Notes: a model not told the origin generated them from the letters alone. A stretch of DNA of 64,000 bases from Tolypothrix sp. PCC 7910 (GCF_011769525.1 NZ_CP050440.1:4527501-4591500); one strand, 5' to 3'; counted from the stretch's first letter, positions 37,901 to 47,849 are shown. A program made the numbers and translations.

Positions 37901-38602
37901 TTAAACAGTACCCCAACCTATTGGTGGTAGTGCCACTTGTTCATCGAGTTGTGAGTGAGACACTGCTGACATACTAGCTGACAACCAGACAAACATCTCT
38001 ATAAAATTTAATCCCTTCAGTTTTAAAGGAGTACGTACAGCTATCTGATTTAAGCGGGTCATGTTGGCATTTTCTACACCCACCGTAAAAAATGCTACTT
38101 TTTTATTAGCTTCGTCTCCTTGCAAACGTTTGGTTGCTTGCTCTACTACCTGGTCTAACTCCCCTTGCGGTTCACCATCGGTAATCATAAATACCCACGG
38201 GCGGTAGTAGGCAATACCATTGGCACGATATTGTGATTTACGCTCTTGAATCATGTCCAATGCTTTATGAATCCCTGAACCCATGATCGTCAATCCTTGC
38301 GCTGTCAGGATTGGTGGGTTAAATTGATCGGCAGTCACAAAGTCTTGTACTACATTGACAGTACTATCAAATGTGACTATAGCTACTTCTACTCGTCTAG
38401 CTGCTAAAGAATTTTTGACTAATTCATCTTTTAAACTCAGCAAGCCTTGATTTAAAGCTTCTATGGGATCTCCTTGCATCGAACCAGATGTGTCTAGCAA
38501 GAGTACACAAGGGCATCGAGGTTCGGGATTTTCCGCAAATTCTACTACTTCATCAAGTCTTAATGTATCATGCATAACTTGGTGTGTTATGTTATAATTC
38601 AA
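37901..38602 (-). CDS. von Willebrand factor A domain protein (YegL/TerY-like)
   Basis: A 233-residue single vWA domain. The MIDAS metal site DTSGS (37-41), a conserved NPEPRCPC just before it, YRANGIAYYRPWVFMITDGEP and a C-terminal FEMFVWLSASM-like segment closely follow E. coli YegL. The frame starts at a TTG at 38602 with AAGGA 9 bases upstream; an ATG at 38575 is an alternative without a good ribosome-binding site. It is the first gene of the vWA-PP2C-kinase unit. TerY-type vWA proteins are linked to Ter stress systems and metal-dependent protein contacts; the role here is inferred as an adaptor for the kinase/phosphatase pair. Confidence 0.88.
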   Translation of the reverse strand: MNYNITHQVMHDTLRLDEVVEFAENPEPRCPCVLLLDTSGSMQGDPIEALNQGLLSLKDELVKNSLAARRVEVAIVTFDSTVNVVQDFVTADQFNPPILTAQGLTIMGSGIHKALDMIQERKSQYRANGIAYYRPWVFMITDGEPQGELDQVVEQATKRLQGDEANKKVAFFTVGVENANMTRLNQIAVRTPLKLKGLNFIEMFVWLSASMSAVSHSQLDEQVALPPIGWGTV

Positions 38603-39191
38603 AGTATTTTTTCCTTATTACTCTAAGTATATAGTTTTTAGGTAAAAAAAACTACATTCATAAGTATTTTCTTTGTAGATTACTTAATAAGTATTAATGA
38701 GATTCTTCTCACTCAATTATCTACATATTCAAGAAAACCTTAATTAATAGGCGATTGAGTAAAGAAGAATTTACATATAGTTTACGTTAATCGCATTAAA
38801 CCATTTAGTGAACTTCATAATTCTAGTAACCCCACAATACAATAAATACCAGCATTTTCCTACAAAAAAGTTTAAAGCTTCTGTGTAGAAAGCAGTAGTT
38901 TTATATGAAAAGAATAAATCTATTGGGAGCGTAAGCATCATCATCATCAGAATTATCCTCTGTTTAATCTGTCAACTGTGAGCCAAAAGTACCGTAATAA
39001 TACTAGGCTGCTTTAAGGGTACAAAATTTAACAAACAAGCTATACTGTGGTTTTTAAGGTCAGTCAGGGATGTAGATATTTCTTAGTAATAATTTGTTTT
39101 TAGAGAAAAATTAAAGCTAAGAAACAGTATTCATTGTCGATATTTCAAATTTACTTTGATTCACGTTGATTTTCCGGAAACCTCGAAAAGT
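38603..39191. other. Divergent promoter region
   Basis: About 590 AT-rich bases between the minus-strand vWA gene and the plus-strand PatA-like gene. It should contain both promoters. No gene, repeat or convincing operator was recognised. Confidence 0.5.
38612..38616 (-). promoter_or_regulatory. Ribosome-binding site supporting a TTG start
   Basis: AAGGA on the minus strand lies 9 bases before the TTG at 38602 of the vWA gene; the downstream ATG at 38575 has no comparable site. Confidence 0.5.
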
Positions 39192-40595
39192 ATGAATCTC
39201 TCTGGCTCATTCACCAAACTACGTCCCCAAAGTTTGTTAAGTCAGTTATCTAAAAGTTCTGACAGCACTTGTTTACGAGCATTTAGCAACTCTGTCACTT
39301 GGTCGATTTACCTGGATCAGGGGAAAATAACTTATGCTACCCACTCAGTTGAACCCTTTGATCGACTAGAACGCCATTTACGTCGTCTCAGCCATCAAAT
39401 TCCCTTACTTACTAGTGAAACTCGTGTTCAATTACGTCTGATGTTTGAGGCTGACTCAGCAACTCAGCTAATCCAACAGCAAAGTAACTTAGACAGCGAA
39501 CCATCGGATTATCAAGCTATTATTTGGCTCGTCAATCAAGGACATTTGCACTCCACACAAGCAGCAGTACTGATTCAAGAATTAGTTAAAGAAGTGATTG
39601 AATCTCTGCTATTAATTAAAGTGGGAAACTATGAATTAAACGATTTACCGACTAATGTACCGAAAATTTGCAGGCTTGACGTAGAAAAAATTATCGAACG
39701 TTGCCAAACAAGATTAGAGCGTTGGCAAGCTTTTGCTCCTCATATTTCTTCTCCCTATCAACGTCCTTACCTGTTTATTAACAAATCAATCCAAAACCAA
39801 ATATTTGTAGATCTGCAACCAAATTTAACTTATTGGATGAAGGGTTTTAGCCTACGTCATCTTGCCGTGATTATGAACCAAGATGAAATACAGCTAGCTC
39901 AACACTTGTATCATTACATTGTCAATGGTGGAATTATATTGCATGAAGCTGACCCGCCATTTGATAAATTACCTAAGACATTTAGCCCCAGATTGTATTC
40001 TACCCAATATATAACAGAACCAGCTGAATCTGGATTAGTTAATAAAGTTGTAGAAGTCAATAACATCTCTACCAAACCCTCTCTTGATATTCCTGTAGAG
40101 AATGTAGAGCCTCTTGAGGAATTATCATATATTTCTTCTCCTTCTCCAGACAAGTATCAGGAATTAACACTACCAAATAACATAGATTCGGCTCCGGAAA
40201 GAGTAACCACTGCTACTGCAACTGCTAAAAAGGTTTACAAAATTATTTCTGTAGATGATAGTCCTACTATCCTAAAAGAAATTAGTCGGTTTTTAGAGGA
40301 GGAAAACTTTGCTGTAGTGACTATTGAAGACCCACTCAAAGCTGTTATGTCAATTATTAGGCATAAACCAGACTTAATCTTACTAGATTTAAATATGGCA
40401 GGTATTGATGGCTATGAATTGTGCCGGATTATACGCAACAATTCTATGTTCAAAAATGTTCCTGTGATATTTGTTACAGGTAATAAAGGAATTGTAGATA
40501 AAGTCAAGGCAAATTTGGTAGGGGCTTCTGGTTATCTTACTAAACCGTTTACTCGTGCCGAATTACTTAAGCTTGTCTTTATGCATTTGGCTTGA
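39192..40595 (+). CDS. PatA/PixG-type response regulator (DUF4388 + receiver)
   Basis: A 467-residue regulator. The ATG at 39192 begins directly before the conserved N-terminal domain (MNLSGSFTKLRPQSLLSQL); an upstream TTG would add 12 residues. The N-terminal PATAN/DUF4388 domain (about 1-190) is followed by a helical middle region, an acidic linker, and a C-terminal receiver (about 345-467) with the acidic pair VDDS, the phospho-acceptor in LILLDLNMAG, and the conserved Lys in LTKPFTRAEL. PatA-type proteins control heterocyst patterning, and PixG/PilG types control pilus-based motility. Pairing with a CheY-like gene 45 bases downstream favours the motility type. Confidence 0.88.
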   Translation: MNLSGSFTKLRPQSLLSQLSKSSDSTCLRAFSNSVTWSIYLDQGKITYATHSVEPFDRLERHLRRLSHQIPLLTSETRVQLRLMFEADSATQLIQQQSNLDSEPSDYQAIIWLVNQGHLHSTQAAVLIQELVKEVIESLLLIKVGNYELNDLPTNVPKICRLDVEKIIERCQTRLERWQAFAPHISSPYQRPYLFINKSIQNQIFVDLQPNLTYWMKGFSLRHLAVIMNQDEIQLAQHLYHYIVNGGIILHEADPPFDKLPKTFSPRLYSTQYITEPAESGLVNKVVEVNNISTKPSLDIPVENVEPLEELSYISSPSPDKYQELTLPNNIDSAPERVTTATATAKKVYKIISVDDSPTILKEISRFLEEENFAVVTIEDPLKAVMSIIRHKPDLILLDLNMAGIDGYELCRIIRNNSMFKNVPVIFVTGNKGIVDKVKANLVGASGYLTKPFTRAELLKLVFMHLA

Positions 40596-40640
40596 TTAAA
40601 TAAAGATTACATTACTTTTGGATCGTTCGGAATTAATAAT

Positions 40641-41003
40641 ATGCCCACAGTTTTAGTTGTTGAAGATACTCCCTCTCAATTAGAATTAATTAATAGTTTT
40701 CTGGGAGATAGTGGCTACATTGTACTTAAGGCTTATGATGCGAAAGATGGGCTTAATCAAGCAGTCAATCACCAGCCTGATGTAATTATCACTGATGTAG
40801 TTATGCCAGGGCTTAGTGGTTTTGAATTCTGTCGTCAACTCAAAAAAAACCCTGCAACGCAAAAACTACCAATTATTATTTGTAGTTCAAAAAATCAAGA
40901 TATTGATAGAATTTGGGGAATGAAACAAGGAGCAGATGTTTATTTAACTAAGCCGTTCACTAGACAACAGTTAATCCGTGCTATTGAATCTGTAGTGGGG
41001 TGA
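40641..41003 (+). CDS. CheY-like response regulator (PixH/PilH type)
   Basis: A 120-residue stand-alone receiver domain. It has the acidic pair VVEDT, the phospho-acceptor Asp in VIITDVVMPGLSG, the Ser/Thr at IICSS and the conserved Lys in YLTKPFTRQQ. With the PatA/PixG-like gene just upstream it mirrors the first two genes of pixGHIJL / pil-chemotaxis operons, but CheW, MCP and CheA genes do not follow here. It would pass phosphate from a histidine kinase to the motor or act as a phosphate sink. Confidence 0.9.
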   Translation: MPTVLVVEDTPSQLELINSFLGDSGYIVLKAYDAKDGLNQAVNHQPDVIITDVVMPGLSGFEFCRQLKKNPATQKLPIIICSSKNQDIDRIWGMKQGADVYLTKPFTRQQLIRAIESVVG

Positions 41004-41210
41004 ACTCATTGCTACTAAAATACCAGCTTCTCGTTTGGGCGTATCGTACTCAAGCCAGAACAGTGGGTATGCAATGTTGGTAAAAAATATAATGTTCTAT
41101 TTTATTAATTTATATTACTATATGGCGAAATAATAATATTATTATAAATTTTTAAATGAGCAGTAGAGCGATCGCATCTATAGGACTCATATTCAATTTT
41201 TGAAATTAAC

Positions 41211-41236
41211 GTAGGATGCGTTACTAACGCATCCTA
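41211..41236. repeat. Dispersed palindrome (gtaggatgcgtta type)
   Basis: GTAGGATGCGTTA and TAACGCATCCTAC form a near-perfect inverted repeat just after the carotenoid-protein gene. A related sequence lies at 54657-54679. It could help end transcription, but there is no T-run. Confidence 0.6.
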
Positions 41237-41259
41237 CAGTAGATGGAAAAATTCAAAAT

Positions 41260-41751
41260 TTAAAGTGCTGCACCAGCTTTCGCTTCCGCACCCATAGGTG
41301 CAACATAATCACGGAAAAGAGTAATCTGTTGCTCAAAAGCTAATCCTTTAATTCTATCTAACAAAGCTTGAGCTTCTGAAGGCAGCTGGTAATCTGGAGG
41401 TATAGGAATGATAGTAGCGTTATCCATACCTTGAGATAAGCGATACCAAAAGAGTAACTTTGTAGTTTCACCTAAAGAACCATATTGACGAGAAAGTTGA
41501 GTGTCAACTTTGTTAATTAAATCACGCTGAACTTGTAATTGTTCTTCGTGAGATAATTCTTTAACTTGATTGAATAACCCTTCTGCAATATCTGAAGAAG
41601 CAGTACTTGCACCGGGTGCTGCTGGTGTAATTGAGCCACCCATCTCTTTATAGATAAACCAAAACAAAGCAAGCTGTTGATCCACATCTAATTTTTGCCA
41701 AGCTTGAACATGTTCTCTAATTGTGGGATCGTTGGTTTGGGTGTATGTCAT
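41260..41751 (-). CDS. Helical carotenoid protein (OCP N-terminal domain paralogue)
   Basis: A 163-residue all-helical protein homologous to the N-terminal, carotenoid-binding domain of the orange carotenoid protein. Landmarks: WFIYKEMGGSITPAAPGAS (31-49, OCP-like Tyr34), SRQYGS (87-92), LLFWYRLSQGMDN (99-111, Trp102 in the place of an OCP carotenoid-contact tryptophan), PIPPDYQL (116-123) and FRDYVAPMG (146-154). It lacks the C-terminal NTF2-like regulatory domain. Such HCPs bind a ketocarotenoid and act in singlet-oxygen quenching or, in one clade, as constitutive phycobilisome quenchers. The clade cannot be set by eye. It is a single-gene unit with no neighbour that suggests its control. 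Confidence 0.9.
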   Translation of the reverse strand: MTYTQTNDPTIREHVQAWQKLDVDQQLALFWFIYKEMGGSITPAAPGASTASSDIAEGLFNQVKELSHEEQLQVQRDLINKVDTQLSRQYGSLGETTKLLFWYRLSQGMDNATIIPIPPDYQLPSEAQALLDRIKGLAFEQQITLFRDYVAPMGAEAKAGAAL

Positions 41752-42179
41752 TACAAACTCCGCTGAAATCTTCGATTACTTAGGTAACCGTAACAAAGTT
41801 ATTTCTGTGGTTGAACCCTACTGAAGATAGAAGTATATAAATTGCCGGAAATAATCTTTAAAATCTCATAAAAATACAGGATGCAGAGGCTTGTAGGCAA
41901 CAAACTCTAATTTTTATAATATTTTTTTGCTATCCAAAGTAGCAGATAAAAATATAAATTTTACCTTCCTGAAGGCAGATGTAATGCTAATTTTCTGCAT
42001 CAAGCCACCTATGAAACAATTAGGTTATGTTAAGTAAACCCAACACAAAATATAGGCTAAGCTTTCAATACCTATGTTGGGTTGTGCTACGCTTAACCCA
42101 AGCTACATCTGCTACATCTGCCATATCTGCTACTTGTGAGAAAAGCAGGAACAAGCCCCCGGAAATGTTGGGGTATGAA
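41752..42179. other. Intergenic region with inverted-repeat segment
   Basis: 428 bases. 41752-41900 should hold the promoter of the carotenoid protein gene. An inverted-repeat segment (GTTAAG...CTTAAC, with AACCCAACA / TGTTGGGTT inside) occupies 42029-42097, followed by short ctacatctg repeats. No gene. Confidence 0.6.
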
Positions 42180-45100
42180 TTAAGGCTGCTGTTTACTCAT
42201 TAAAAAAGCTTGAATTCTATTAACAAAATTTTCTAAGTCTGCTATATATTCAGATGTAGCTGTCAATTCCTGATTGTGGGTTAATTGTTCTAAATTTTCT
42301 ATAGTTTGCTGGATGGCTGTAGCTCCGATATAGGCACTAGAAACTTTTAGCTGAGAAATTGTCTGAGACATTTGCGAAAAATCTCGAGATGCGATCGCAG
42401 CTTTAGTTTCCTCTAAATGAGATAGACAATCTCTAACGTATATTTGCAATAGATAAAATTCAAATTCTGTATTATTGCCTGATATCTGATTTAATACTTC
42501 CCATTCAATAGGTGGTTCAGATAAATTTTTATTGGTATTAGTAACTGTTAACTCAGCAGCAATTTCTTCTGCTGGCGTTAGTATCATCTGGCTCCAATGA
42601 TCAAGCAATATTGCTAATTTGTCTTTAACTACAGGCTTACTTAAATAATCATCCATCCCTGCGTTCAAGCAGAGTTGTTTGTCTTCTGCCATCGCATTAG
42701 CTGTCATGGCAATTACTATAGGTTGGGAATGGCTGGCAAAATAATTTTCTGGTAGCCGACGAATTTCTCTAGTAGTTTCCAAGCCATCAAGAATTGGCAT
42801 TTGGCAATCCATGAGAATTAAGTCATAAGGAACTTTTTCTATAAGTTGTAAAACTTCTTCGCCATTGGCAGCAACGTCAGCTTCATAGCCTAAACTCTGA
42901 AGCTGCTTGAGAGCAACTTTTTGATTTACCCGATTATCTTCTGCTAGCAATACTCTTAACTTAGATTTAGTAGAGCTAGCAATTTTCTTTATTGGTAATG
43001 GACATGAAAGTTGTTCAATATTTGATTGGTTTTCCAAGACATTTAAAATTGTATCGAGCAGTCGGGATGACTTGACTGGTTTAATTAAATAACTCGCAAA
43101 TCCGCTTTTACGAGAGTTTTCTAATTCATGCTTTTGATTGGTAGAAGTAATCAGAATTAACGGTATATCAGCAACAATAGGATTCGACTTAATTTGTTGT
43201 GCTAGAGTCATACCATCTGTTTGAGGCATTTGCATATCTATTAAAATGACATGATAGGGAATTCTGTGTAAGGCTGCTTCCTCTAGCATTTGCAGCGCAG
43301 TTGCTGCAGAAGCCGCCCCATCTACTTGCATTCCCCAACTGCTGGCTTGATGGTGAATAATTTTGCGATTAGTAGCGTTGTCATCTACTACTAACAAGCG
43401 ACGATTTTTCAGCGATTCACGTTCTTTACCTGGTAAAGTTGGCTGAGTTTGTTTGGTAAAAGGAACCTCAAACCAAAATTTTGATCCTTTACCGAGATTG
43501 CTTTGTATGCCAATTTCTCCGCCCATTAAATTCACTATTTGTTTGCAAATAGCTAATCCCAAACCAGTACCACCATATTGGCGGGTATTGGAAGCATCAA
43601 CTTGGGTAAATGGTGTAAACAGTTTGCGTTGTTCTTGTGGAGTAATACCCAGCCCCGTATCAACTATCGCAAAGTAGATAGTAACTTGAGTAGAGGTTTC
43701 TGATTTGAGTTCTACTTGTACTACTACTTCCCCCGTAGCAGTGAACTTAATCGCATTCCCAATTAAATTCATTAAAACTTGCCGCAGACGACTTGCATCA
43801 CCTTGCACAAGAGTAGGCACATTGCGATGGATTAATGCCGCAATTTCTAATTCCTTATTGTGAGCCAGGGGCGCTAACAAGTCCAAAACTTCTTCTACAC
43901 AACTAGATAAATCAAAATCGAGATTTTCTAGCAGCATCTCCCCAGCTTCGAGTTTGGATAAATCCAAAATCTCGTTGATCAAAGATAACAGTGCATCTCC
44001 ACTCACACGAATTGTTTCTACAAAATCACGCTGTTCTTCATTTAAGGGAGTTTCTAACAGTAACCCAGTCATCCCCAACACAGCGTTCATCGGAGTACGA
44101 ATTTCATGACTCATGTTTGCCAAAAACATACTTTTAGCCTGAGAAGCCATTTCTGCTTGTTGACGGGCGATTTCTAGTTCTTGACGCTGAAATGTTTCTG
44201 CTTCTAATAATTGGGCTTGGGCTAATGCTACACCGATTTGGTCAGCGAGTGACTGTAACAGTTCAGTTTCCCAACTAGTCCATTGGCGAGGATAGTAACA
44301 TTGATGGGTGATTAACAATCCCCAAAGTTCACTTTTGAGAATTATGGGAACAACTAGGTTGGCTTTAACAGCAAATTGTTGCAGTAATTGAATATGACAA
44401 GGTAGGATATCAGCTTTTTCTATGTCACTAATGGCGCTAATCCTTCCCTGAGCATATTTTTCGATGTAGCCCTCTGTAAAACATGGGTCATCAATATTTT
44501 GTCCCATCACTACAGGTAAACCAGGAAGCACTGCTTCTTGCACCACAGTTAAAGCACCTTGTGGTTGTATTTGCAAGATTAATGCCCTGTCAGCTTTGAG
44601 CAACTTTTGCACTTCTTTAACACTGTTTTGGAGAATCTCATTGATTTGTAGAGATTCACGAATTTTGAGAGTGAGTTCAGCAAAAAGATGCGATCGCTGA
44701 CTTTGGCGTTTTAATGCTTCTTCTACCTGCTTGCGGGGGCTGATATCCTGATATAGCCAGAGATGGCCATAGTAATGCTCTTGGATAAAAATCGGTATGT
44801 AATCCCGGCTAAAAATCCGCCCATCTCGCAATTGAAGTTCTTCATTTGTCACTGTTTGTTGATGCAGCAAAATTTCTGCTATACGTGTAATGAAGCGTTC
44901 TGGTTCACTCAAAAGTTGTTGGACATTTTGAGCAACTTCCAAGCAATCAACTCCAGTTAGGGCTGCTGGTGCAGCTGCAAAGCCAAACAAGCGACAGAAT
45001 TCTTGATTGACTAAGACTATTTTCCCTGACTCATCTTCTAGCAAAACTCCAGCCTGTAGGTTTTGAATCAGGGTACTGAGGCGTGTTGTTGTTGCTTGCA

Positions 45101-45614
45101 ATTGCTCATTAGCAAAACTTAATTCTTGTGTACTCTGCTCAACTTGCTGTTCTAAGCGTTGATTCGCCAACAGCAAACCTTTTTGTGTATACTGATACTC
45201 AGTAATGTCGCGAATCACTAAAACTACGCTCGTTTGGCTTGGTTCAGCCTGTAAGATATTTTCCACCCGGAAGGGAGAAGCAGAAATTTCTAAAATTAAC
45301 TCCTGGAAATGTTTGGCAAATTCATAATAGTCTCGATGCTTAGCTTGCGTTTTCAGAGCGATCGCAACTGGATGACCCGCAGTTGTCAAATCTTGCCCAG
45401 CTTGTTTTAAAGGTAATACATGGGATAGCTGCTTACCTACAATGGAAATGTTTGGCTGCGCTACTAGGTGAGCAAAAGCTGCATTACACCACTCGACTCT
45501 GCCCTGGCTATCTGTCCAGACAATCGCTTCATCTACCGCCCCTAGGGCAATCTCCATTGTTCCTAGGGTGGCACGCAGCTGATTGATTTGGTTAGCTAAA
45601 GTCTCTTGATTCAT
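42180..45614 (-). CDS. Hybrid sensor histidine kinase (PAS-PAS-GAF-HisKA-REC-REC-HPt-like)
   Basis: A 1144-residue soluble kinase. In order: PAS at about 20-140, PAS at about 180-295, GAF at about 315-465, HisKA with His503 ([10 protein letters not shown]), HATPase with N-box ([10 protein letters not shown], 617-626), DTGLGI (652-657) and GGTGLGLAI (681-689), REC1 at about 738-855 (Asp793), REC2 at about 886-1005 (Asp936), and a C-terminal HPt-like helical domain. In the HPt domain the motif AHxLKG reads ISQLKV (1086-1091), so the phospho-accepting histidine is a serine. There is no membrane segment, so it senses a cytoplasmic signal. The cognate output is unknown; the PixG/PixH-like genes nearby are on the other strand. 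Confidence 0.92.
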   Translation of the reverse strand: MNQETLANQINQLRATLGTMEIALGAVDEAIVWTDSQGRVEWCNAAFAHLVAQPNISIVGKQLSHVLPLKQAGQDLTTAGHPVAIALKTQAKHRDYYEFAKHFQELILEISASPFRVENILQAEPSQTSVVLVIRDITEYQYTQKGLLLANQRLEQQVEQSTQELSFANEQLQATTTRLSTLIQNLQAGVLLEDESGKIVLVNQEFCRLFGFAAAPAALTGVDCLEVAQNVQQLLSEPERFITRIAEILLHQQTVTNEELQLRDGRIFSRDYIPIFIQEHYYGHLWLYQDISPRKQVEEALKRQSQRSHLFAELTLKIRESLQINEILQNSVKEVQKLLKADRALILQIQPQGALTVVQEAVLPGLPVVMGQNIDDPCFTEGYIEKYAQGRISAISDIEKADILPCHIQLLQQFAVKANLVVPIILKSELWGLLITHQCYYPRQWTSWETELLQSLADQIGVALAQAQLLEAETFQRQELEIARQQAEMASQAKSMFLANMSHEIRTPMNAVLGMTGLLLETPLNEEQRDFVETIRVSGDALLSLINEILDLSKLEAGEMLLENLDFDLSSCVEEVLDLLAPLAHNKELEIAALIHRNVPTLVQGDASRLRQVLMNLIGNAIKFTATGEVVVQVELKSETSTQVTIYFAIVDTGLGITPQEQRKLFTPFTQVDASNTRQYGGTGLGLAICKQIVNLMGGEIGIQSNLGKGSKFWFEVPFTKQTQPTLPGKERESLKNRRLLVVDDNATNRKIIHHQASSWGMQVDGAASAATALQMLEEAALHRIPYHVILIDMQMPQTDGMTLAQQIKSNPIVADIPLILITSTNQKHELENSRKSGFASYLIKPVKSSRLLDTILNVLENQSNIEQLSCPLPIKKIASSTKSKLRVLLAEDNRVNQKVALKQLQSLGYEADVAANGEEVLQLIEKVPYDLILMDCQMPILDGLETTREIRRLPENYFASHSQPIVIAMTANAMAEDKQLCLNAGMDDYLSKPVVKDKLAILLDHWSQMILTPAEEIAAELTVTNTNKNLSEPPIEWEVLNQISGNNTEFEFYLLQIYVRDCLSHLEETKAAIASRDFSQMSQTISQLKVSSAYIGATAIQQTIENLEQLTHNQELTATSEYIADLENFVNRIQAFLMSKQQP

Positions 45615-46099
45615 ATGTACTGATGCAAATCCAATTGCCCATCAAAATTGACTCAAACGCTCATTCAGCCAAGAGTGAGTGTGAACTTAATTGTGCCCAG
45701 GTAATTAACTACAATCCCAACTTTTTCGGGCAATTACAGATGTTGAGCTTGCTAAAAGACGGAGAGTAGCCAGATAATCCGACTCAGTTTGTTGCTTTAC
45801 AGCCATAATTCAGATGCTAAGACCGAATTTATCGATTGTCTTGAGTGAAAACTTTGAGTTGTAGCTGATGGTTAAGAATTACCGAAATACTTGTGGTACT
45901 AAAACGAGAACACTTGACAGAGTGAGCACCATGAGAACGGTAGGGGTAAGTACTATTTCCTGACTAACCAAAAATTCTGGCGATCGCCTTTGCTGATATC
46001 ATGCGATTGTCACAGGAGAATCTACCGCTATTATTGAGCCAAAGCATTAAATAGAAACATTCCTCAAAGCTGGCATTGGTGATTTTTTAAAGGTAAACA
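45615..46099. other. Intergenic region, nothing recognised
   Basis: 485 bases between the divergent hybrid kinase and small membrane protein genes. It should hold both promoters. I see no repeat, RNA gene or reading frame worth naming; TAAAGG just before 46100 is the ribosome-binding site of the next gene. Confidence 0.5.
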
Positions 46100-46435
46100 A
46101 TGGTAACAGTAGTTGTCGTACTTAATACTCTAATTTCGCTGATACTACTTTATGTAGCTTGGCGCGTGTGGCAGCTAAAGCGAGAGATAAGCATACTAGC
46201 AGATAGGTTCACCCATTATGAACGCTGTTGCCATGCTGTACTTTATACAGCTCCAGAAAAAATCTCTACTGCCCAGCAAAATATTTATAACTTGCGACAG
46301 GGAAATCAAAGGCTAGAGGAGCAAATCCAACAAGTACGGCAAATTGTCAGTCTCTTATTTCTCGGCAGGCAAGTATGGCGGCGCTCTTTTCCCAGAATAG
46401 TATCTACAAATGGGAAGAAGACAATAACAAAATAA
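46100..46435 (+). CDS. Small membrane-anchored coiled-coil protein, function unknown
   Basis: 111 residues: an N-terminal membrane helix (VVVVLNTLISLILLYVAWRVW, roughly 3-23) followed by a charged helical region (KREISILADRFTHYERCC, then QRLEEQIQQVRQIVSLL) and a basic tail. AAAGG lies 7 bases before the ATG. The layout resembles DUF948-like or divisome-accessory membrane proteins, and it precedes YtxH and DUF948 genes on the same strand, but I do not recognise a defined family. Probably a real gene by ribosome-binding site and composition. Confidence 0.7.
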   Translation: MVTVVVVLNTLISLILLYVAWRVWQLKREISILADRFTHYERCCHAVLYTAPEKISTAQQNIYNLRQGNQRLEEQIQQVRQIVSLLFLGRQVWRRSFPRIVSTNGKKTITK

Positions 46436-46661
46436 AGGAATATCAAGAAATAACTGTGTAAGCAGAGAGGCAAGTCTCTCAACCATCGCCTTTGCTTGTA
46501 AAAATTGAATAATTTAATTTCTAGAATTTTTGATTTAAAGGTAAAGCAACATTTCTAGGATATATATAGTCACTGCAACTTTAAATAATAAAAATTGCTT
46601 GAGTCTTGCAATAGGAAAAAACCCACCTAAAATGGGTGTAAAGGAGAAAAACAATATCACA

Positions 46662-47042
46662 ATGTCTAACAAGCGTTCTGGAGTATTTTTTGGCGGTTTG
46701 ATGCTAGGGGCAACTATCGGGGCCTTGACAGGTTTGCTCGTCGCTCCACGCACAGGGCGCGAAACGCGTAAACTTTTAAAAAAATCTGCCGATGCTTTAC
46801 CAGAATTGGCAGAAGATTTATCAACCAGTGTGCAGATCCAAGCAGATCGTCTCTCAGCCAACGCACTACGCAATTGGGACGAAACCTTAGACCGACTGCG
46901 GGACGCGATCGCTGCAGGTCTTGATGCTAGCCTCAGAGAAAGTCAACTCTTAAAGCGGCAAAACGTCGTAGAAACCCGCAGGGCTGATGCTGAAACTGAG
47001 GAAGACTCAGATTCTCTTGCCCAGCAACTAGAACGTTCATAG
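46662..47042 (+). CDS. YtxH domain protein
   Basis: 126 residues. The ATG at 46662 begins MSNKRSGVFFGGLMLGATIG, directly before the single glycine-rich membrane helix with LLVAPRTGRETRK, the YtxH signature (APKSGKETR-like). An acidic/amphipathic helical tail follows. A longer frame from 46599 lacks conservation and a start codon of quality. YtxH proteins are small membrane proteins associated with general stress in bacteria; the mechanism is unknown. The stop is 12 bases before the DUF948 gene, so the two are co-transcribed. Confidence 0.85.
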   Translation: MSNKRSGVFFGGLMLGATIGALTGLLVAPRTGRETRKLLKKSADALPELAEDLSTSVQIQADRLSANALRNWDETLDRLRDAIAAGLDASLRESQLLKRQNVVETRRADAETEEDSDSLAQQLERS

Positions 47043-47053
47043 ATAGAATTACC

Positions 47054-47593
47054 GTGATCGATCCCCTGTTTTGGCTGGGAATGTCCATACTCTTAGTCGC
47101 CGCTAGTCTGACTGCTGTTTTAGTGGCGGCTATACCGGCTTTGCAGGAATTAGCACGTGCGGCGCGCAGTGCAGAAAAGCTATTTGATACTCTTGCGCGG
47201 GAGTTACCACCCACTCTCAATGCCATTCGTGCTACAGGCTTAGAAATTACTGATTTAACCGATGATGTGAGTGAAGGCATTAAAAGCGCCGGTCAGGTGG
47301 TTAAACAAGTCGATCAAAGCTTAGAAACTGCTAGAAAACAGGCTCAAAATCTTCAAGTAGGCACACGCAGTCTTTTTGTAGGTGTAAAAACCGCCTGGAA
47401 AACCTTCACACGTCAAAAACCTCCGAAGCGATCGCTCGAGCGTCTAACAACTCCTGAAAAAACAACTCTCCCTTCACGAGAACGAGAAGCAATCAAACCA
47501 GAAAACCGCCGCGCTAAATCAGAAGTTTACCGTAGTAATGACGTTTACAGCGACGCTCCAGGCTGGGAAGCTAATTTTGACGATGAGGAATAG
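47054..47593 (+). CDS. DUF948 domain membrane protein
   Basis: 179 residues starting at GTG. An N-terminal membrane helix (FWLGMSILLVAASLTAVLVAA) is followed by a long amphipathic helix with LARELPPTLNAIRATGLEITDLTDDV, the DUF948 pattern, then a basic and proline-rich tail. DUF948 proteins often pair with YtxH proteins, as here. A structural or stress role at the membrane is likely; no catalytic residues are seen. The C-terminal 60 residues are low-complexity and probably disordered. Confidence 0.85.
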   Translation: MIDPLFWLGMSILLVAASLTAVLVAAIPALQELARAARSAEKLFDTLARELPPTLNAIRATGLEITDLTDDVSEGIKSAGQVVKQVDQSLETARKQAQNLQVGTRSLFVGVKTAWKTFTRQKPPKRSLERLTTPEKTTLPSREREAIKPENRRAKSEVYRSNDVYSDAPGWEANFDDEE

Positions 47594-47654
47594 TTAGGGG
47601 ATTGGGGGGCCGGGAAAAAGCAGGGGGCAGGGAGCAAGGGGAAAAAATAACAAA

Positions 47655-47707
47655 CACCAATTACCAATTACCTATGCCCCATGCCCAATGCCCAATACCC
47701 AATGCCC
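47655..47707. repeat. Short tandem repeats (attacca / gcccaat units)
   Basis: Tandem 7-base units caattac/caatgcc type between the DUF948 and Psb32-like genes. The same units recur at 63242-63298 and, in frame, at 14041-14094. They match the STRR class known from heterocystous cyanobacteria. Confidence 0.85.
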
Positions 47708-47849
47708 TCCACCAGGTTTTACTGCGATCGTTATAGATCTAATCCCTAAGATTAGAGTAAAGTAAACAAGTGTAAAGAAGTATCACTTTTCCCGTACCTT
47801 TTAAAACAACTTGTTCACTTCTACCTTTCATATTTGTATAAAAACGTCC

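Noticed and set aside
42104-42140. Repeated ctacatctg units considered as a CRISPR remnant
   Set aside because: Units are 9-12 bases without spacers of constant length; no cas genes nearby.
46535-46873. 112-codon minus-strand frame
   Set aside because: Lies over the YtxH gene, which has a family match and better start.
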